In this document: positions 45,305 to 54,700 of the stretch, one piece after another
Layout: every line of letters starts with the position of its first letter
Numbering within the stretch: position 1 is the first letter of the stretch
DNA from: Neobacillus niacini
Lineage (GTDB): Bacteria; Bacillota; Bacilli; Bacillales; Cytobacillaceae
Assembly: GCF_030817595.1 (NCBI RefSeq)
Contig: NZ_JAUSZN010000001.1
Coordinates: 2,240,001 to 2,304,000, forward strand
Direction of reading: 5' to 3'
DNA: 64,000 bases
Program-made: the position numbers and the translations under genes
The notes under the pieces: model-generated
The model's database searches: none
What the model was told of the DNA's origin: nothing
Seen by the model: only the letters and a program-made list of their open reading frames with translations

Positions 45305-46558
45305 TCATGAAGTAAAAATAGGAAGTGTTATTCTTATCGTTGTTCCTTTATTTAAAACACTATTTATCTTAATTTTCCCATTCATTGTCTCTATTGTTTT
45401 TACAACAACCATTGAACCTAATCCAGTCCCCTTTTCTTTGGTGCTGTAATAAGGTTCGCCAAAACGGCTTATTTGTTCTTTGCTCATTCCAACACCGTTA
45501 TCGCTTATCTCGATAATGATATCGAATTTACTCACGAGTGTAACTAAACTAAGCTCCCCACCGTTTGGCATAGCCTCTATACTATTTTTAATTAGGTTTA
45601 AAAAACATTGCTTAAAATGTTGAATATTTCCGAGTGTAATTCCTGGCACTAACTCCTCTGATATCTTCACCGAATTCATATTGGCCAATGGTTTCGTCAT
45701 TTCAATAATACTTCTTATTTCACGATCTATTAAAATAATACCTATATCTTCGGTTGCAGGTTTTGCATATGCTAAATAATCACTAATAATGGTCTCTGCA
45801 GATTTAAGCTCTCTAACCACATGTTGAAAGTACTGTTCTCTATCTTCTTGAGAAAGGTTAGGGGCTTTTAGGAGATCAATAAACCCCTTTACAACTGTTA
45901 AAGGATTTCTAACTTCGTGGGAAATACTCGCTGCTAACTGGCTAACAACTTCCATCTTTTCTAGCTTTGCTATTTTTGACTTTATACTAATTGCATCACC
46001 TAATATTTCTATCATATATATAACGAAAAACATAACTACTGGAGGAAGGAAAATAAAATAAAACATATAAGCTTCAGTTACCCTAAATGAATCAGATATG
46101 GTAACAGCTGTAGAAGTTGTTAGTATTCCAAGACACAAAGATAACAGAATTGAGAAAATAAGCTTATTTTTTCTATTGAACATGATGAACTTTTTTGAGA
46201 AAAGTGCCGTTATAATATAGATCATGATATAAACAATAAGAGTTAAAGAATTGAATCCATAAATAAAAAACCTAATAGCCAACGAAATTATCAACAAGGC
46301 AGCCCCGACAGGCCATCCGCCATAAAGTATACCAATTAAAAAAGGAATTTGCCTTAAGTCATGTACACAATATTCATCAATATAAATAGGAAATTTCATA
46401 CATAAAATACTTGGTAAACTCATGCATGCTGTTATAAGGGTTTTTTGATAATTTTTAAGCATTTTAAAATTATCAATTAAAACGAAGAAAACAAAAATAC
46501 TTACTAAAATGTAAAACAAGTTATCTAAAACATTTTGATTAATATAAATGAAGTCCAT
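45305..46558 (-). CDS. Membrane sensor histidine kinase, KinB-like (sporulation type)
   Basis: 417 residues. The N-terminal third has about six membrane helices of the 5TM-5TMR kind (RQIPFLIGILYGGWPVGAAL near 75). The kinase core has the H-box ASISHEVRNPLTVVKGFIDL near 213, the N-box CFLNLIKNSIEAMPNGGE near 325, G1 ISDNGVGMS and G2 GTGLGSMVV near 385. Size, layout and absence of a response regulator beside it match B. subtilis KinB, an orphan kinase feeding the Spo0A phosphorelay. The signal sensed is unknown. It is monocistronic. Confidence 0.86.
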   Translation of the reverse strand: MDFIYINQNVLDNLFYILVSIFVFFVLIDNFKMLKNYQKTLITACMSLPSILCMKFPIYIDEYCVHDLRQIPFLIGILYGGWPVGAALLIISLAIRFFIYGFNSLTLIVYIMIYIITALFSKKFIMFNRKNKLIFSILLSLCLGILTTSTAVTISDSFRVTEAYMFYFIFLPPVVMFFVIYMIEILGDAISIKSKIAKLEKMEVVSQLAASISHEVRNPLTVVKGFIDLLKAPNLSQEDREQYFQHVVRELKSAETIISDYLAYAKPATEDIGIILIDREIRSIIEMTKPLANMNSVKISEELVPGITLGNIQHFKQCFLNLIKNSIEAMPNGGELSLVTLVSKFDIIIEISDNGVGMSKEQISRFGEPYYSTKEKGTGLGSMVVVKTIETMNGKIKINSVLNKGTTIRITLPIFTS

Positions 46559-46743
46559 ATTTGATATCCTTTGTCAAAATTTATTAACATAATTAATTAT
46601 AAGGGATTAGTCCTATAAAAGAGAGCTTTTTTTATTTAAGTAAATAACTCTCAAAAATGGATATTAACCTACTAGTTAAGCTTCAAGTCGAGTAGAAGGG
46701 AGCCTTTCTACCTTGCGGTAAATTGTACTCCTCCCCCCTCACA

Positions 46744-46776
46744 GAACCGTGCTTGCGCTATTAACGCACACGGCTC
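46744..46776 (-). ncRNA. Group II intron domain V
   Basis: GAGCCGTGTGCG-TTAATAG-CGCAAGCACGGTTC folds into the 34-nt catalytic hairpin with the AGC triad at its base and the two-base bulge on the 3' side. It lies 15 bp after the RT stop. Confidence 0.88.
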
Positions 46777-46790
46777 CTCCTAGTCATCAT

Positions 46791-48119
46791 TTACAAAATA
46801 TAGCTAATTTCTTTTCTTAGGTCGTATATATTAACCTTAACTCTTGCGTAAGGTAATGGATATTTATTAAGAAAGAGTCTAAATTTATCCCAAGTAAATG
46901 ATTTCCTTTGACTTCTTCTATTGAGCCATTTAAACTGTAAGTACCCGATTTTGTCTCTGAATTTGTTTACACTTTGGGTATTATCTGTGATGCAATAGTA
47001 GTTGTAATAACCTACTAGTGAGCGTTTAAATCTATCCATAATCATATGAATGTCTTTATTTCTGTTAATTTTCAACCATTCTTTAGTTTCTTTTAGTTTA
47101 GCTTGGACTTTCTTCCTGCTCGTTCTCCGTTTTACTCGGAATTTCCCTTGTTTACTCCTACCGCAATAGTGAGTAAATCCAAGGAAATCAAAAGTTGCCG
47201 GTTTCCTTCTTCCCTGTTGATTTGCATTTTGCTCCGCAAACCGCCCGAAGGGTATGATTTTGGTTTTATCCTCAGCTATTTCTAGATTAAATTTCTTTAA
47301 TCTCAACTTTAATGAATGGAAAAATTGCTCGGCTTCACATTTATATTGAAAACAACAAACAAAATCGTCTGCATATCTCACTATGTATGCTTGTCCCTTG
47401 CACTGTTTCCTCACCCTATTCTCAAACCACAGGTCAAGGACATAATGGAGGTATACATTGGCTAATATCGGAGATATTACTCCACCTTGCGGTGTGCCTT
47501 TGTCTGTTTTATATTTCTTACCTTCTTCCATGTATCCACCTTTAAGGAATCTACCAATGATTCTTAGTAGGTTAGGGTCAGCGATTCGCAGTTTTAAGAA
47601 ATCCATCATCCATGTGTGGTCAACGTTGTCAAAGAATCCTTTAATATCTACATCTACTACATAATTTACTGTTCTCTTTTCAATATAGTGGTTCAGTATT
47701 TTCAAAGCATCGTGGCAGTTACGATTTGGACGGAATCCAAATGAACAGTCTAGAAAATCATTTTCATAGATGGTATTTAGTATTTTCGTAATGCCTCTTT
47801 GAACAATCTTATCTTCATGTTCCGGAATTCCCAATGGTCTTTTCTTGTTTGAATTGAACTTTGGAATATACATTCTCCTTACTGGAACAGGAAGATAACT
47901 TTTGCTTTTAAGCCTATTTACTAAATTCTCTATGTTTTCTTTTAGATTTTCACTGTATTGCTCTTTAGTTGTACCATAAACCCCAGTTTCCTTCTTGTTA
48001 GGTAGCTCCTGGTGACATTGAAATAGTGATTGCTCATTTAATAAATGTGCAAGAGATGTAAATTTCATTTTAGGATTTAATTTTGCTAATTCTGCTATCC
48101 TTAGTAGTTTTGTTTCCAT
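46791..48119 (-). CDS. ltrA: Group II intron reverse transcriptase/maturase
   Basis: 442 residues. RT blocks: RPLGIPEHEDKIVQRGI near 94, SFGFRPNRNCHDAL near 127, VDVDIKGFFDNVDH near 154, GTPQGGVISPILANVYLH near 209 and the catalytic YADDFVCCF near 250. The thumb and maturase (X) region follow (about 330-420, SLVGYYNYYCITDNTQSVN). There is no HNH endonuclease domain, as in class C and several other bacterial introns. The active-site YADD is intact, so mobility is possible. The gene lies inside the intron RNA and is expressed from upstream. Confidence 0.93.
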   Translation of the reverse strand: METKLLRIAELAKLNPKMKFTSLAHLLNEQSLFQCHQELPNKKETGVYGTTKEQYSENLKENIENLVNRLKSKSYLPVPVRRMYIPKFNSNKKRPLGIPEHEDKIVQRGITKILNTIYENDFLDCSFGFRPNRNCHDALKILNHYIEKRTVNYVVDVDIKGFFDNVDHTWMMDFLKLRIADPNLLRIIGRFLKGGYMEEGKKYKTDKGTPQGGVISPILANVYLHYVLDLWFENRVRKQCKGQAYIVRYADDFVCCFQYKCEAEQFFHSLKLRLKKFNLEIAEDKTKIIPFGRFAEQNANQQGRRKPATFDFLGFTHYCGRSKQGKFRVKRRTSRKKVQAKLKETKEWLKINRNKDIHMIMDRFKRSLVGYYNYYCITDNTQSVNKFRDKIGYLQFKWLNRRSQRKSFTWDKFRLFLNKYPLPYARVKVNIYDLRKEISYIL

Positions 48120-48632
48120 TTATTATCCCTACCTCTGTGTGTAGTAAATGTGTCCCTAGTAAGGGTGATAACTGGTAGCTAGCCTTTCCTCCGTCGGCAT
48201 TACCCAACTTCATTGGTACTACGCTGCTATCCGACTCCCTACATCGGCATTTGGTTTCCTTGCTTGTTATCGCTTGTACACCATACTCTTCTAAAAAAAA
48301 AGAAAAGACCGGTAGGGTCTCCCGAGTTGCCGTATCATATCAATGTATAACGTGCCAAGGTCTCTGACTCCAGAGAGGTTTTATCCTTCTTGCCTTTAAC
48401 GAAAGATAAAATGTAGCTTTCTGCTGTGCTTAAGGCATCAGCCCTCTCGATTTACTAACATTATGGAGCTCAATCCCTTCAACCATTTGGCTTTCGGCCC
48501 GCCACCTAACTGTCTACGCTTAAAGACTAAAGTTACCTTTAGCCCTCCAAGACTCGCTACGAGCGAATGGCTAGTTCTTACTCGACGGGAATCCCACCCG
48601 CTATATGATACGACCTATGCTCGGCCGCACAA

Positions 48633-48664
48633 GCACCCGTTAGTTTAAGTACAATGTTTCACAA
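48633..48664 (-). repeat. Dispersed repeat copy 1 (half element at the intron edge)
   Basis: On the plus strand GCACCCGTTAGTTTAAGTAC followed by AATGTTTCACAA. The hairpin half that accompanies this box elsewhere is missing because the intron begins three bases away. A related ATGAATGCTGCCCC trace is at 48693-48706. The remaining gap to 48983 holds nothing else I can see. Confidence 0.8.
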
Positions 48665-48983
48665 ACCTACTCAATTACCACTTATTTATTACATGAATGC
48701 TGCCCCTTTACTGTTTATATTTCTGTGGAATAAAATCCAATTATAAATAACATCACTACGTCTATATTATTTTATTTTTAAATAACAAGTCTCAAATTGG
48801 AGATTCCTCATAACATAAAGTACTATTAAATTAATATTGTTTTTCAAAAATTTATCATGTTGCTACCAAGTGGCTCGTTTGTTGGAAAAACCCATCATAC
48901 AGTTTTGTGAAATTTAGATCAGAGGAAGAATTAAGAGGAATTTAAAATTATTATTCCCACAGAACTATTAGAAGGAGGATATT

Positions 48984-49199
48984 ATGAGCGAAAATATTAA
49001 TACTTATGAAGCTGAAGGTATCAAAATATATTGGAAACCCAATATTTGCAAACATGCAGGAGAATGTGTAAAGGGATTGCCAAGTGTATTCAATACCCAG
49101 AAAAGACCTTGGGTATCACCACAGAATGCAACAGCTGAAAAAATCATGGAAGTGATTGATCGTTGTCCAAGCAGAGCACTTACTTATGAGCAAAAATAA
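48984..49199 (+). CDS. Small iron-sulfur-type protein (YjdI-like, Fer4_19)
   Basis: 71 residues: YWKPNICKHAGECVKGLPSV with Cys22 and Cys28 and DRCPSRALTYEQK with Cys61. The C-x5-C and late C-P pattern belongs to the divergent mono-cluster ferredoxin domain found in E. coli YjdI. ATG follows GAAGGAGGATATT. The next gene, 31 bp away, is a YjdJ-like acetyltransferase, and yjdI-yjdJ is also a pair in E. coli. The biological role of the pair is not known. Confidence 0.8.
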   Translation: MSENINTYEAEGIKIYWKPNICKHAGECVKGLPSVFNTQKRPWVSPQNATAEKIMEVIDRCPSRALTYEQK

Positions 49200-49230
49200 A
49201 CAGAACTAAAAAAGTTAGGAGAATGAGGAA

Positions 49231-49521
49231 ATGACTGAAATTAAAATGGGCAAGAATGAATTCTATATTGAGGAATCTAATGAAATTATTGCAAGAATTC
49301 AATTTATCCCAAGCGGAAAAGATGTAAATGGAAGAAATTTAATTATTGTAAACCATACAGTTGTATACGAGGGACATAATGGTCGTGGATTAGGCAAAGA
49401 ATTAGTAAACAAGATAGCTGAATATGCAAGAGATGAAAACTTATATATTATTCCTATATGTCCTTACGCAAAAAGTGTTCTTGAAAGTAAGGCAGAGTAT
49501 CAAGGTGTACTAGCAAATTGA
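49231..49521 (+). CDS. Small GNAT acetyltransferase-like protein (YjdJ family)
   Basis: 96 residues with the short GNAT core: NHTVVYEGHNGRGLGKELVN near 45-65 contains the acetyl-CoA loop (GRGLGK), and IIPICPYAKSVLESK ends the fold. This minimal form is shared by YjdJ and human NATD1. ATG follows TTAGGAGAATGAGGAA. It is cotranscribed with the iron-sulfur protein; the acceptor is unknown. Confidence 0.82.
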   Translation: MTEIKMGKNEFYIEESNEIIARIQFIPSGKDVNGRNLIIVNHTVVYEGHNGRGLGKELVNKIAEYARDENLYIIPICPYAKSVLESKAEYQGVLAN

Positions 49522-49692
49522 TGCCATTTTATTATATATGCGTTGAATCAGCTACACTTAACTGGACAAAAAAATAAGGTCAAGTAGACTAATCACTAAA
49601 TCAGGGCATACTGCTAGCCAAAACACATCTTTTACACTGCCATTTGCTATGCTTTTGTAATTTATAGCTTCCAATTATTCATAACTCGTAAT

Positions 49693-49721
49693 AAATCCAG
49701 TAGGTAAACTGGATTTTTTTT
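49693..49721 (+). terminator. Terminator of the yjdI/yjdJ-like pair
   Basis: ATCCAGT (49695-49701) pairs with ACTGGAT (49708-49714), followed by eight T. It lies 170 bp beyond the stop codon. Confidence 0.85.
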
Positions 49722-49929
49722 CGTCGCAATTATGTCAAATACGACATTCATAACCAACCCCTTATTTAACTAACCTCCCTCAATAAACAAAGTGAAAACT
49801 CACGTTTTCTCCAGTATTCTCAGTATTTTATAGATTAATATTTTAGAGTTTACAGATCGCTACTTTGGTTGGATTTATCTCGTAAGGATAAATTTGGGTC
49901 TTTGAAGCAAAAAGACTGATAGCGCATTA

Positions 49930-50195
49930 GCCACACACTTACAAAAAATGGTGGATGAGTAAAAATATGATCGCACTGGTAGATGTCCACATTTCTCATG
50001 GAGGTCAACCCTCCCATGCCTCACAGAGTCTTCGCTCTCAAATTCCTTCGTCCAACCTTTCCATGAGGTGGATGTCAGTCATGCTGCCCCACAGGGTCCT
50101 TGCCCGAAGTTTAGTTGCTTTGCTGACTAATCCGTGCTTCAAATGTCCGACACTTATAACACCTAAAATATTTTTTACCTACTGTTCTTACTGAA
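49930..50195 (-). ncRNA. Noncoding end of a decayed IS110-type element, possible bridge RNA relic
   Basis: This stretch follows the decayed transposase on the minus strand and has the same string of short words, in the same order, as the noncoding end of the intact element at 55590-55965: CTCCCATG, ATTCCTTCGTC, a GGTGGA arm and CAGTCATGCT, although the bases between them differ. Shared layout with diverged sequence suggests a folded RNA that co-varied. Confidence 0.45.
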
Positions 50196-50964
50196 TTACG
50201 CTGCTTTTTCAACTTCTATGTTTGCTCTCATATGAGGGATATCCTGTAACATTCTCTCTTCACTAAACTCAAATTGTTTCTTTCCAATGGCAAAGAATAT
50301 ACGTATTAGCTTATTACACAAGGCAATCAGAGACTGCATTTTTTTAGAGGATTGTCCGGACGCTGCGTGTAATAGGCATGCAGCGCTTTAAAGGCGGAGT
50401 TCTTCGCGACCATAATCATACACACCCTGAAGAGGAGAGCCCTTAGCTTCTTCCTCCCCATTTTAGTGATTCTTGTTTGCCCTTTATGCTTGCCAGAAGT
50501 ATTCTCTTTTAAGCTTAATCCAGCTAACTTTATGATTTGTCTCGGGTGGGAATACTCTTGTAGATCTCCCACTTCTGCAAAGAAGCCGGCAACTGTATCT
50601 CTCCCCACTCCCTTGATGGCTAACATTTGCTGGACACCGGGTATAATATTCAATCAAGTTATCTATCTTCTGATCTAGTTCTTCGAACTTCTCTTGTATC
50701 AAGTCATATTTATCAAGAAGAGTGGCCAGTAGGTTCCATCCCTACGATCGCTTTTTCCATGTGTTGTTCTAGTTTTAATTGATTGATCCAATCAAGAAAC
50801 TGTTGAAATCCTCGCTTGGTATTATCAAAATAACAAGGGGAACCGAACTCTATTCCTCTGTAGTCCTGTGCACGTGCGACATGCTTGAATTTCGCAATAT
50901 CTATACCTATAATAAGAGTCTGAGAAGTGATTTGAGCAATCTTTTCATTTTGGTTATAATTCAT
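50196..50964 (-). pseudogene. Decayed IS110-family transposase
   Basis: The N-terminal DEDD part is intact for about 80 residues (LIIGIDIAKFKHVARAQD and VGMEPTGH), then a large internal deletion joins it to the middle, and at least one frameshift separates the C-terminal part (MLAIKGVGRDTVAGFFAEVG, LSLKENTSGKHKGQTRI, end MRANIEVEKAA). About 770 bp remain of an expected 1.2-1.3 kb. The catalytic Ser region (TSGKHKG) is present, but the protein cannot be made in one piece. It is a different lineage from the copies at 55972 and 63267. Confidence 0.88.
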
Positions 50965-51074
50965 TTCAAGACCTCCCGGTATTTTGGAATTGTCCTTTTT
51001 TGCTGGCCAGCTTTTAGGACTCTCTCATTCTACCAAGAGGTTCTTTTTTTGTTCAAGCCTCATTTTCATTCATT

Positions 51075-51162
51075 ACAGGAATGCTGCCCGTTAGTCGAAC
51101 AAGGAAAAGGCGATACCTAGTTAAAGCATCGCACCCGTTACTTTAAGTACATTTCTTCACAA
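51075..51162 (-). repeat. Dispersed repeat copy 2
   Basis: Plus strand: CAGGAATGCTGCCCGTTAGT, hairpin GGCGATAC...GCATCGC, then CACCCGTTACTTTAAGTAC and CTTCACAA. It starts about 20 bp from the 5' end of the decayed IS110 gene region. Confidence 0.82.
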
Positions 51163-51271
51163 ATACAACTTTATTACCCCCATTTGCTATTAATCCTAAG
51201 CAATAATTATTTTTATTAAAATCATTACTTTAGGTTAAAATAAGTGAATAAAAAGAGGAGGAGTTAGCATC

Positions 51272-52273
51272 ATGACTTCAAGGGATGTTCCAATCACATC
51301 ATCAGAATTGGCAAATTTATGGATGACTTTTCAAGAAAAAACCATGATTATCAGAATGTTAGAGCATTTTATAGAACACGCCAATAATGCAGAGAAACAA
51401 CTTTTGCTAACTCATTATAATAATGCTTCTAAAGCCATAGATATCATTAAAGGTATTTTCCAACAAGAACAGGCAGTTATTCCTATTGGTTTTACAGAAA
51501 GTGATGTACAAAAAGGAGTTCCAAAGTTGTTTGATTATCTGTTTGATATCATGTATTTGCATATGATGACTAAAGTGGAAATGAGCCTTTATTCACTTTT
51601 TTGTGGTATGTCCTATCGGAAAGATATTAATGATTTTTTTATCAATTTGACAGCAGAAGCCCAAGAGATTAACTGCCAAGCAACTCAATTCCTTTTAGAA
51701 AAAGGGGTATTGGTACGTCCAGCTTTTGTATCAATGCCTAAAGAAGTTCATTTTGTAGAGAACAAAAATTATAGAAGTAGTTTTAATTTGTTTAGTGAAA
51801 CGAGATCTCTAAATACAATAGAAGTTTCTCTTATCCATCATGCCATTGAAACAAACCTTGTAGGAATGCAATTAATGATTGGATTTGCCCAAGTTGCTTC
51901 AAATAAGGAAGTGCAAAACTATCTTGTAAAAGGGATGAAATTGTCAAAGAAGATTGAAATCGATTTAGGTGAATTTTTACGCCAAAGTTATATTGAACCA
52001 CCAGCTACTCATGCCGGTAAAGCAACTGCTTCAAAAACCCCACCATTTTCTGATAAATTAATGATGTACAACACAAGTTTGTTAACTTCATTTGGTCTCG
52101 GAAGTAATGCATTAGGAGGTGCATTTAGTTTACGAAATGACCTACCTGCAAAAATGGCTCTGCTTGCAAAGGATATTTTTACTTTTGCTCAAGATGGAGG
52201 TAAGATTATGATCAAAAATGGCTGGATGGAAGAACCCCCACAGATTGAGGATCGAAATCAACTAACCAAATAA
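51272..52273 (+). CDS. DUF3231 protein, two tandem four-helix domains
   Basis: 333 residues made of two halves of about 165 residues each with similar helix patterns (SSELANLWMTFQEKTMIIRM at the start, SLIHHAIETNLVGMQLMIGF in the second half). The family, frequent in spore formers, resembles spore-coat CotF and ferritin-like helix bundles. Ends NGWMEEPPQIEDRNQLTK. ATG follows AGAGGAGGAGTTAGCATC. A paralogue lies convergently at 52705. A role in spores is plausible but not shown. Confidence 0.83.
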   Translation: MTSRDVPITSSELANLWMTFQEKTMIIRMLEHFIEHANNAEKQLLLTHYNNASKAIDIIKGIFQQEQAVIPIGFTESDVQKGVPKLFDYLFDIMYLHMMTKVEMSLYSLFCGMSYRKDINDFFINLTAEAQEINCQATQFLLEKGVLVRPAFVSMPKEVHFVENKNYRSSFNLFSETRSLNTIEVSLIHHAIETNLVGMQLMIGFAQVASNKEVQNYLVKGMKLSKKIEIDLGEFLRQSYIEPPATHAGKATASKTPPFSDKLMMYNTSLLTSFGLGSNALGGAFSLRNDLPAKMALLAKDIFTFAQDGGKIMIKNGWMEEPPQIEDRNQLTK

Positions 52274-52398
52274 ACGTTTTATAGAAAAAACAGATAACAA
52301 AAATGGAACAAAAGTAAGATATTTTTCGTCTTAATGAATTGTAAAATTGTTTATAGGACTACCCTTTGATAAGTTATAAAAATCCTTTATAAGTTATT

Positions 52399-52438
52399 CG
52401 CCTCTTCCTTCACATTGTACAGAAAAGAGGCGATTTTT
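52399..52438 (+). terminator. Terminator of the first DUF3231 gene
   Basis: CGCCTCTT (52399-52406) and AAGAGGCG (52425-52432) followed by a T run. Confidence 0.88.
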
Positions 52439-52468
52439 ATTTTTAAATTTGATAAATTTCTTGTTAAT

Positions 52469-52555
52469 GTAACCTGCCCCGTTAATAAAAAAAGACCGCC
52501 GAAGCGATCCCATCTTAACTCTTGCACCCGTTACTTTAAGTACAACACTTCACAA
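52469..52555 (-). repeat. Dispersed repeat copy 3
   Basis: CCTGCCCCGTTAATAAAAAA, hairpin GACCGCC-GAA-GCGATC, then ATCTTAACTCTTGCACCCG, TTACTTTAAGTAC and CTTCACAA. It lies downstream of the minus-strand DUF3231 gene. Confidence 0.83.
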
Positions 52556-52559
52556 TCTG

Positions 52560-52620
52560 CTTCGTTAATCAACCTAAAATAGGGCGATGCCTTGTCAAAA
52601 CATCGCACCCTTTTGTTGAA
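52560..52620 (-). repeat. Dispersed repeat copy 3b (variant, directly adjacent)
   Basis: TTCGTTAATCAACC, then GGGCGATG...CATCGCACCC as an 8-10-bp stem and TTTTGTTGAAG. It looks like a second hairpin unit joined to copy 3. Confidence 0.7.
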
Positions 52621-52704
52621 GAAGAAACTCAGATGTTATTTGCAATACGCACTACCTAATGCTTGTTCTTATTAACTATTTGCATAAAGGTCATGAGCAA
52701 CTTT

Positions 52705-53718
52705 TTATTTATTAATTATTTCTTTTCGTTCTACCATTTGAGGCGGTTCTTCCATCCATCCGTTATTAATCATAATCTTTGCACCTTCATGGGCATATTC
52801 GAAAATATCTTTAGTAAAAGCAGTATTTTTTGCTGCCAAATCATTCCGTAAACTAAAAGCAGTTCCTAAGGCATTGCCTCCCATAGAAAAACTACAAAAC
52901 AGACTGGTACAATACATCATGAGCTTATCGGAAAACGGAGGAACTGTTGAACGAGTCGCATTTCCACCTGAGGGGGAAGGAATTTGAATCCCATCCTCTA
53001 AAAATGTTTCACTCATCTCTTTAATAATACTTTTGGCGAGTTCTGCACCTTTTGTAAAAAATTTTTTCACTTCTGATTTATTGGCACATTGAGCAAAACC
53101 AGTAATCATTTGTAACCCAGTCACATTTGATTCAATACCATGAAAAATATAAGCAACCTCTACCGTATTTAAGGTTCTCTTGTTACCAATTTTAGTAAAT
53201 GGGTTAAGTCCACCCAAATAGTTTGTTTCTTTAACAAACTCAACTGAGTTGGGCATAGAAACATATGGAGCCCTAGCCAACATCCCTTTTTCAATCAAAT
53301 ATTGTGTACAAGAATTGTAATATGCTTGGGTAATTGCGGTAAGTTCCTTAAAAAGCATGACAATATCTTCACGATATACCATGTTTATATTTAGTGTATG
53401 CAACCCCATACTAATTTCTTTTAGTAACCGTACAAACATGATGTCAAAACCATTATCATATAACTTGGGTACATCTTTGTTAACATCTTCAGTAGTAAAC
53501 CCCACTGGGATTACAGCCCCTTCACTTTTGAAAATGTTTGTTATTTTGCCAACATAAATGTCGATTTCATTGTACACATCAGTCATGATTTTTTTTGCTA
53601 TTTCGTCGTCAGCTTTTTCAATAAAGTATTCAAGCATTCGCAAAATCATCGTTTTCTCTTGGTATGTAAGCCATAGAACTCCTAGTTCGGATGAAGTTAT
53701 TGCAGCTTTATCAGGCAT
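52705..53718 (-). CDS. DUF3231 protein, paralogue of the 51272 gene
   Basis: 337 residues aligned end to end with the convergent gene (SSELGVLWLTYQEKTMILRM; SDKLMMYCTSLFCSFSMGGN; NGWMEEPPQMVERKEIINK). ATG 53718 follows AGGAGGAATGCCAC. The two copies face each other across 430 bp holding a terminator and two repeat units, so they are an inverted pair with clear divergence and not a recent duplication. Confidence 0.83.
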   Translation of the reverse strand: MPDKAAITSSELGVLWLTYQEKTMILRMLEYFIEKADDEIAKKIMTDVYNEIDIYVGKITNIFKSEGAVIPVGFTTEDVNKDVPKLYDNGFDIMFVRLLKEISMGLHTLNINMVYREDIVMLFKELTAITQAYYNSCTQYLIEKGMLARAPYVSMPNSVEFVKETNYLGGLNPFTKIGNKRTLNTVEVAYIFHGIESNVTGLQMITGFAQCANKSEVKKFFTKGAELAKSIIKEMSETFLEDGIQIPSPSGGNATRSTVPPFSDKLMMYCTSLFCSFSMGGNALGTAFSLRNDLAAKNTAFTKDIFEYAHEGAKIMINNGWMEEPPQMVERKEIINK

Positions 53719-53995
53719 GTGGCATTCCTCCTATATTTTTTCTTCTTTATTTTGCTCTACAAATGATACAATATCCGAAAATGGGTTCCCGTAATTTACC
53801 AATTTGATCTAATTATTGTAAATATTATTATTTCCTTTAGCTAGAATATTTCAATGTTGTATTTAGGAAAATAAACTTACCTGGAAAAATTCATTGAAGA
53901 AAATTGGAAGAAATTTTGATAGAGGGATGTAAGAACTACCCCCTCCCTAAATAGATATAAAATAGTAAAAGAAAAAGTGATAGAAGTGAATACCA

Positions 53996-54472
53996 ATGAT
54001 AACAAAAGATGAGCTTGAAAAAATCCTTTGGAGTATTGCTTTACCTGGGTTTGCTCAAATTCTGAACAAGAAATTTTTCAAGGGATTACTTTTGATTGGA
54101 TTAGAAATATTGATTAATGTCCAATCCAACTTTAATGATGTAATTATTCTGAGTTTTCATGGGGAAATTGAAAGAGCCATTGGACAAACGAATTACCAAT
54201 GGTTGATGTTTTATCCTTGTCTTTATTTTTTTGCGATATGGGATGCTTATAGTGATGCAAACACTAATAAAGTATCCTTAGCGTTTCTTCCGTTCGTGTT
54301 TTCCGCTTATTTAGTTACAGTAGGGCTTATTTACTCAGCAACATTTAAAGTATACGGAATGTTACTCGGACCTATTTGGTTACCAATGTTGTCATTACCC
54401 CTCGGAATACTGATTGGAATTTTTTTGAGATATATGCTTTTAAAATTTATATATCGTGCCGAGGAATCTTAG
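53996..54472 (+). CDS. Membrane protein of unknown function
   Basis: 158 residues with four hydrophobic segments (about 18-38, 68-82, 95-118, 122-150). The head DELEKILWSIALPGFAQILN KKFFKG resembles small proteins of the TM2/YvaD kind, whose first helix pair starts with a PGxGQ-like motif. A short ribosome binding site GAAGTG is poor. Followed by its own terminator. No function assigned. Confidence 0.65.
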   Translation: MITKDELEKILWSIALPGFAQILNKKFFKGLLLIGLEILINVQSNFNDVIILSFHGEIERAIGQTNYQWLMFYPCLYFFAIWDAYSDANTNKVSLAFLPFVFSAYLVTVGLIYSATFKVYGMLLGPIWLPMLSLPLGILIGIFLRYMLLKFIYRAEES

Positions 54473-54510
54473 GTACATTAGCTCAAAGAAATTAGTGAGT
54501 CTTCAATAAA

Positions 54511-54548
54511 AATAAACGCCAAAAGTTTAATTGGCGTTTATTTTTTAT
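54511..54548 (+). terminator. Terminator of the membrane-protein gene
   Basis: AATAAACGCCA pairs with TGGCGTTTATT, then six T. Confidence 0.92.
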
Positions 54549-54554
54549 TGAAAT

Positions 54555-54646
54555 AACCTGCACCGAACACAACAAGAAAAAAGATCGCCGCAGCGACCTC
54601 ATCTTTAACTCTTACACCCGTTAAATTAAGTGTAATACTGCATTAT
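54555..54646 (-). repeat. Dispersed repeat copy 4
   Basis: CCTGCACCGAACACAACAAG, hairpin GATCGCCGCAGCGACC, TTTAACTCTTACACCCG, TTAAATTAAGTGTAAT. On the minus strand a T run follows the hairpin, so it can terminate the hydrolase gene at 54701. Confidence 0.83.
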
Positions 54647-54700
54647 CTTTTGAAAAGATTCTAGACACAGAAATATTTTCCACCGCTGTAAATTAAATAG

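Larger units (their letters stand above)
46679..48630 (-). mobile_element. Group II intron with encoded reverse transcriptase
   Basis: The element reads on the minus strand from GTGCGGCCGAGC (about 48630) through 510 bp of structured RNA, the RT gene, domain V (46744-46776) and a domain VI-like hairpin ending near 46679. The start resembles the GTGYG boundary of group II introns. Its upstream edge touches the repeat box at 48633-48664. Exact ends, especially the 3' one, are estimated. Short length of the RT and insertion beside a hairpin repeat suggest class C, which targets terminators and attC sites. Confidence 0.8.
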
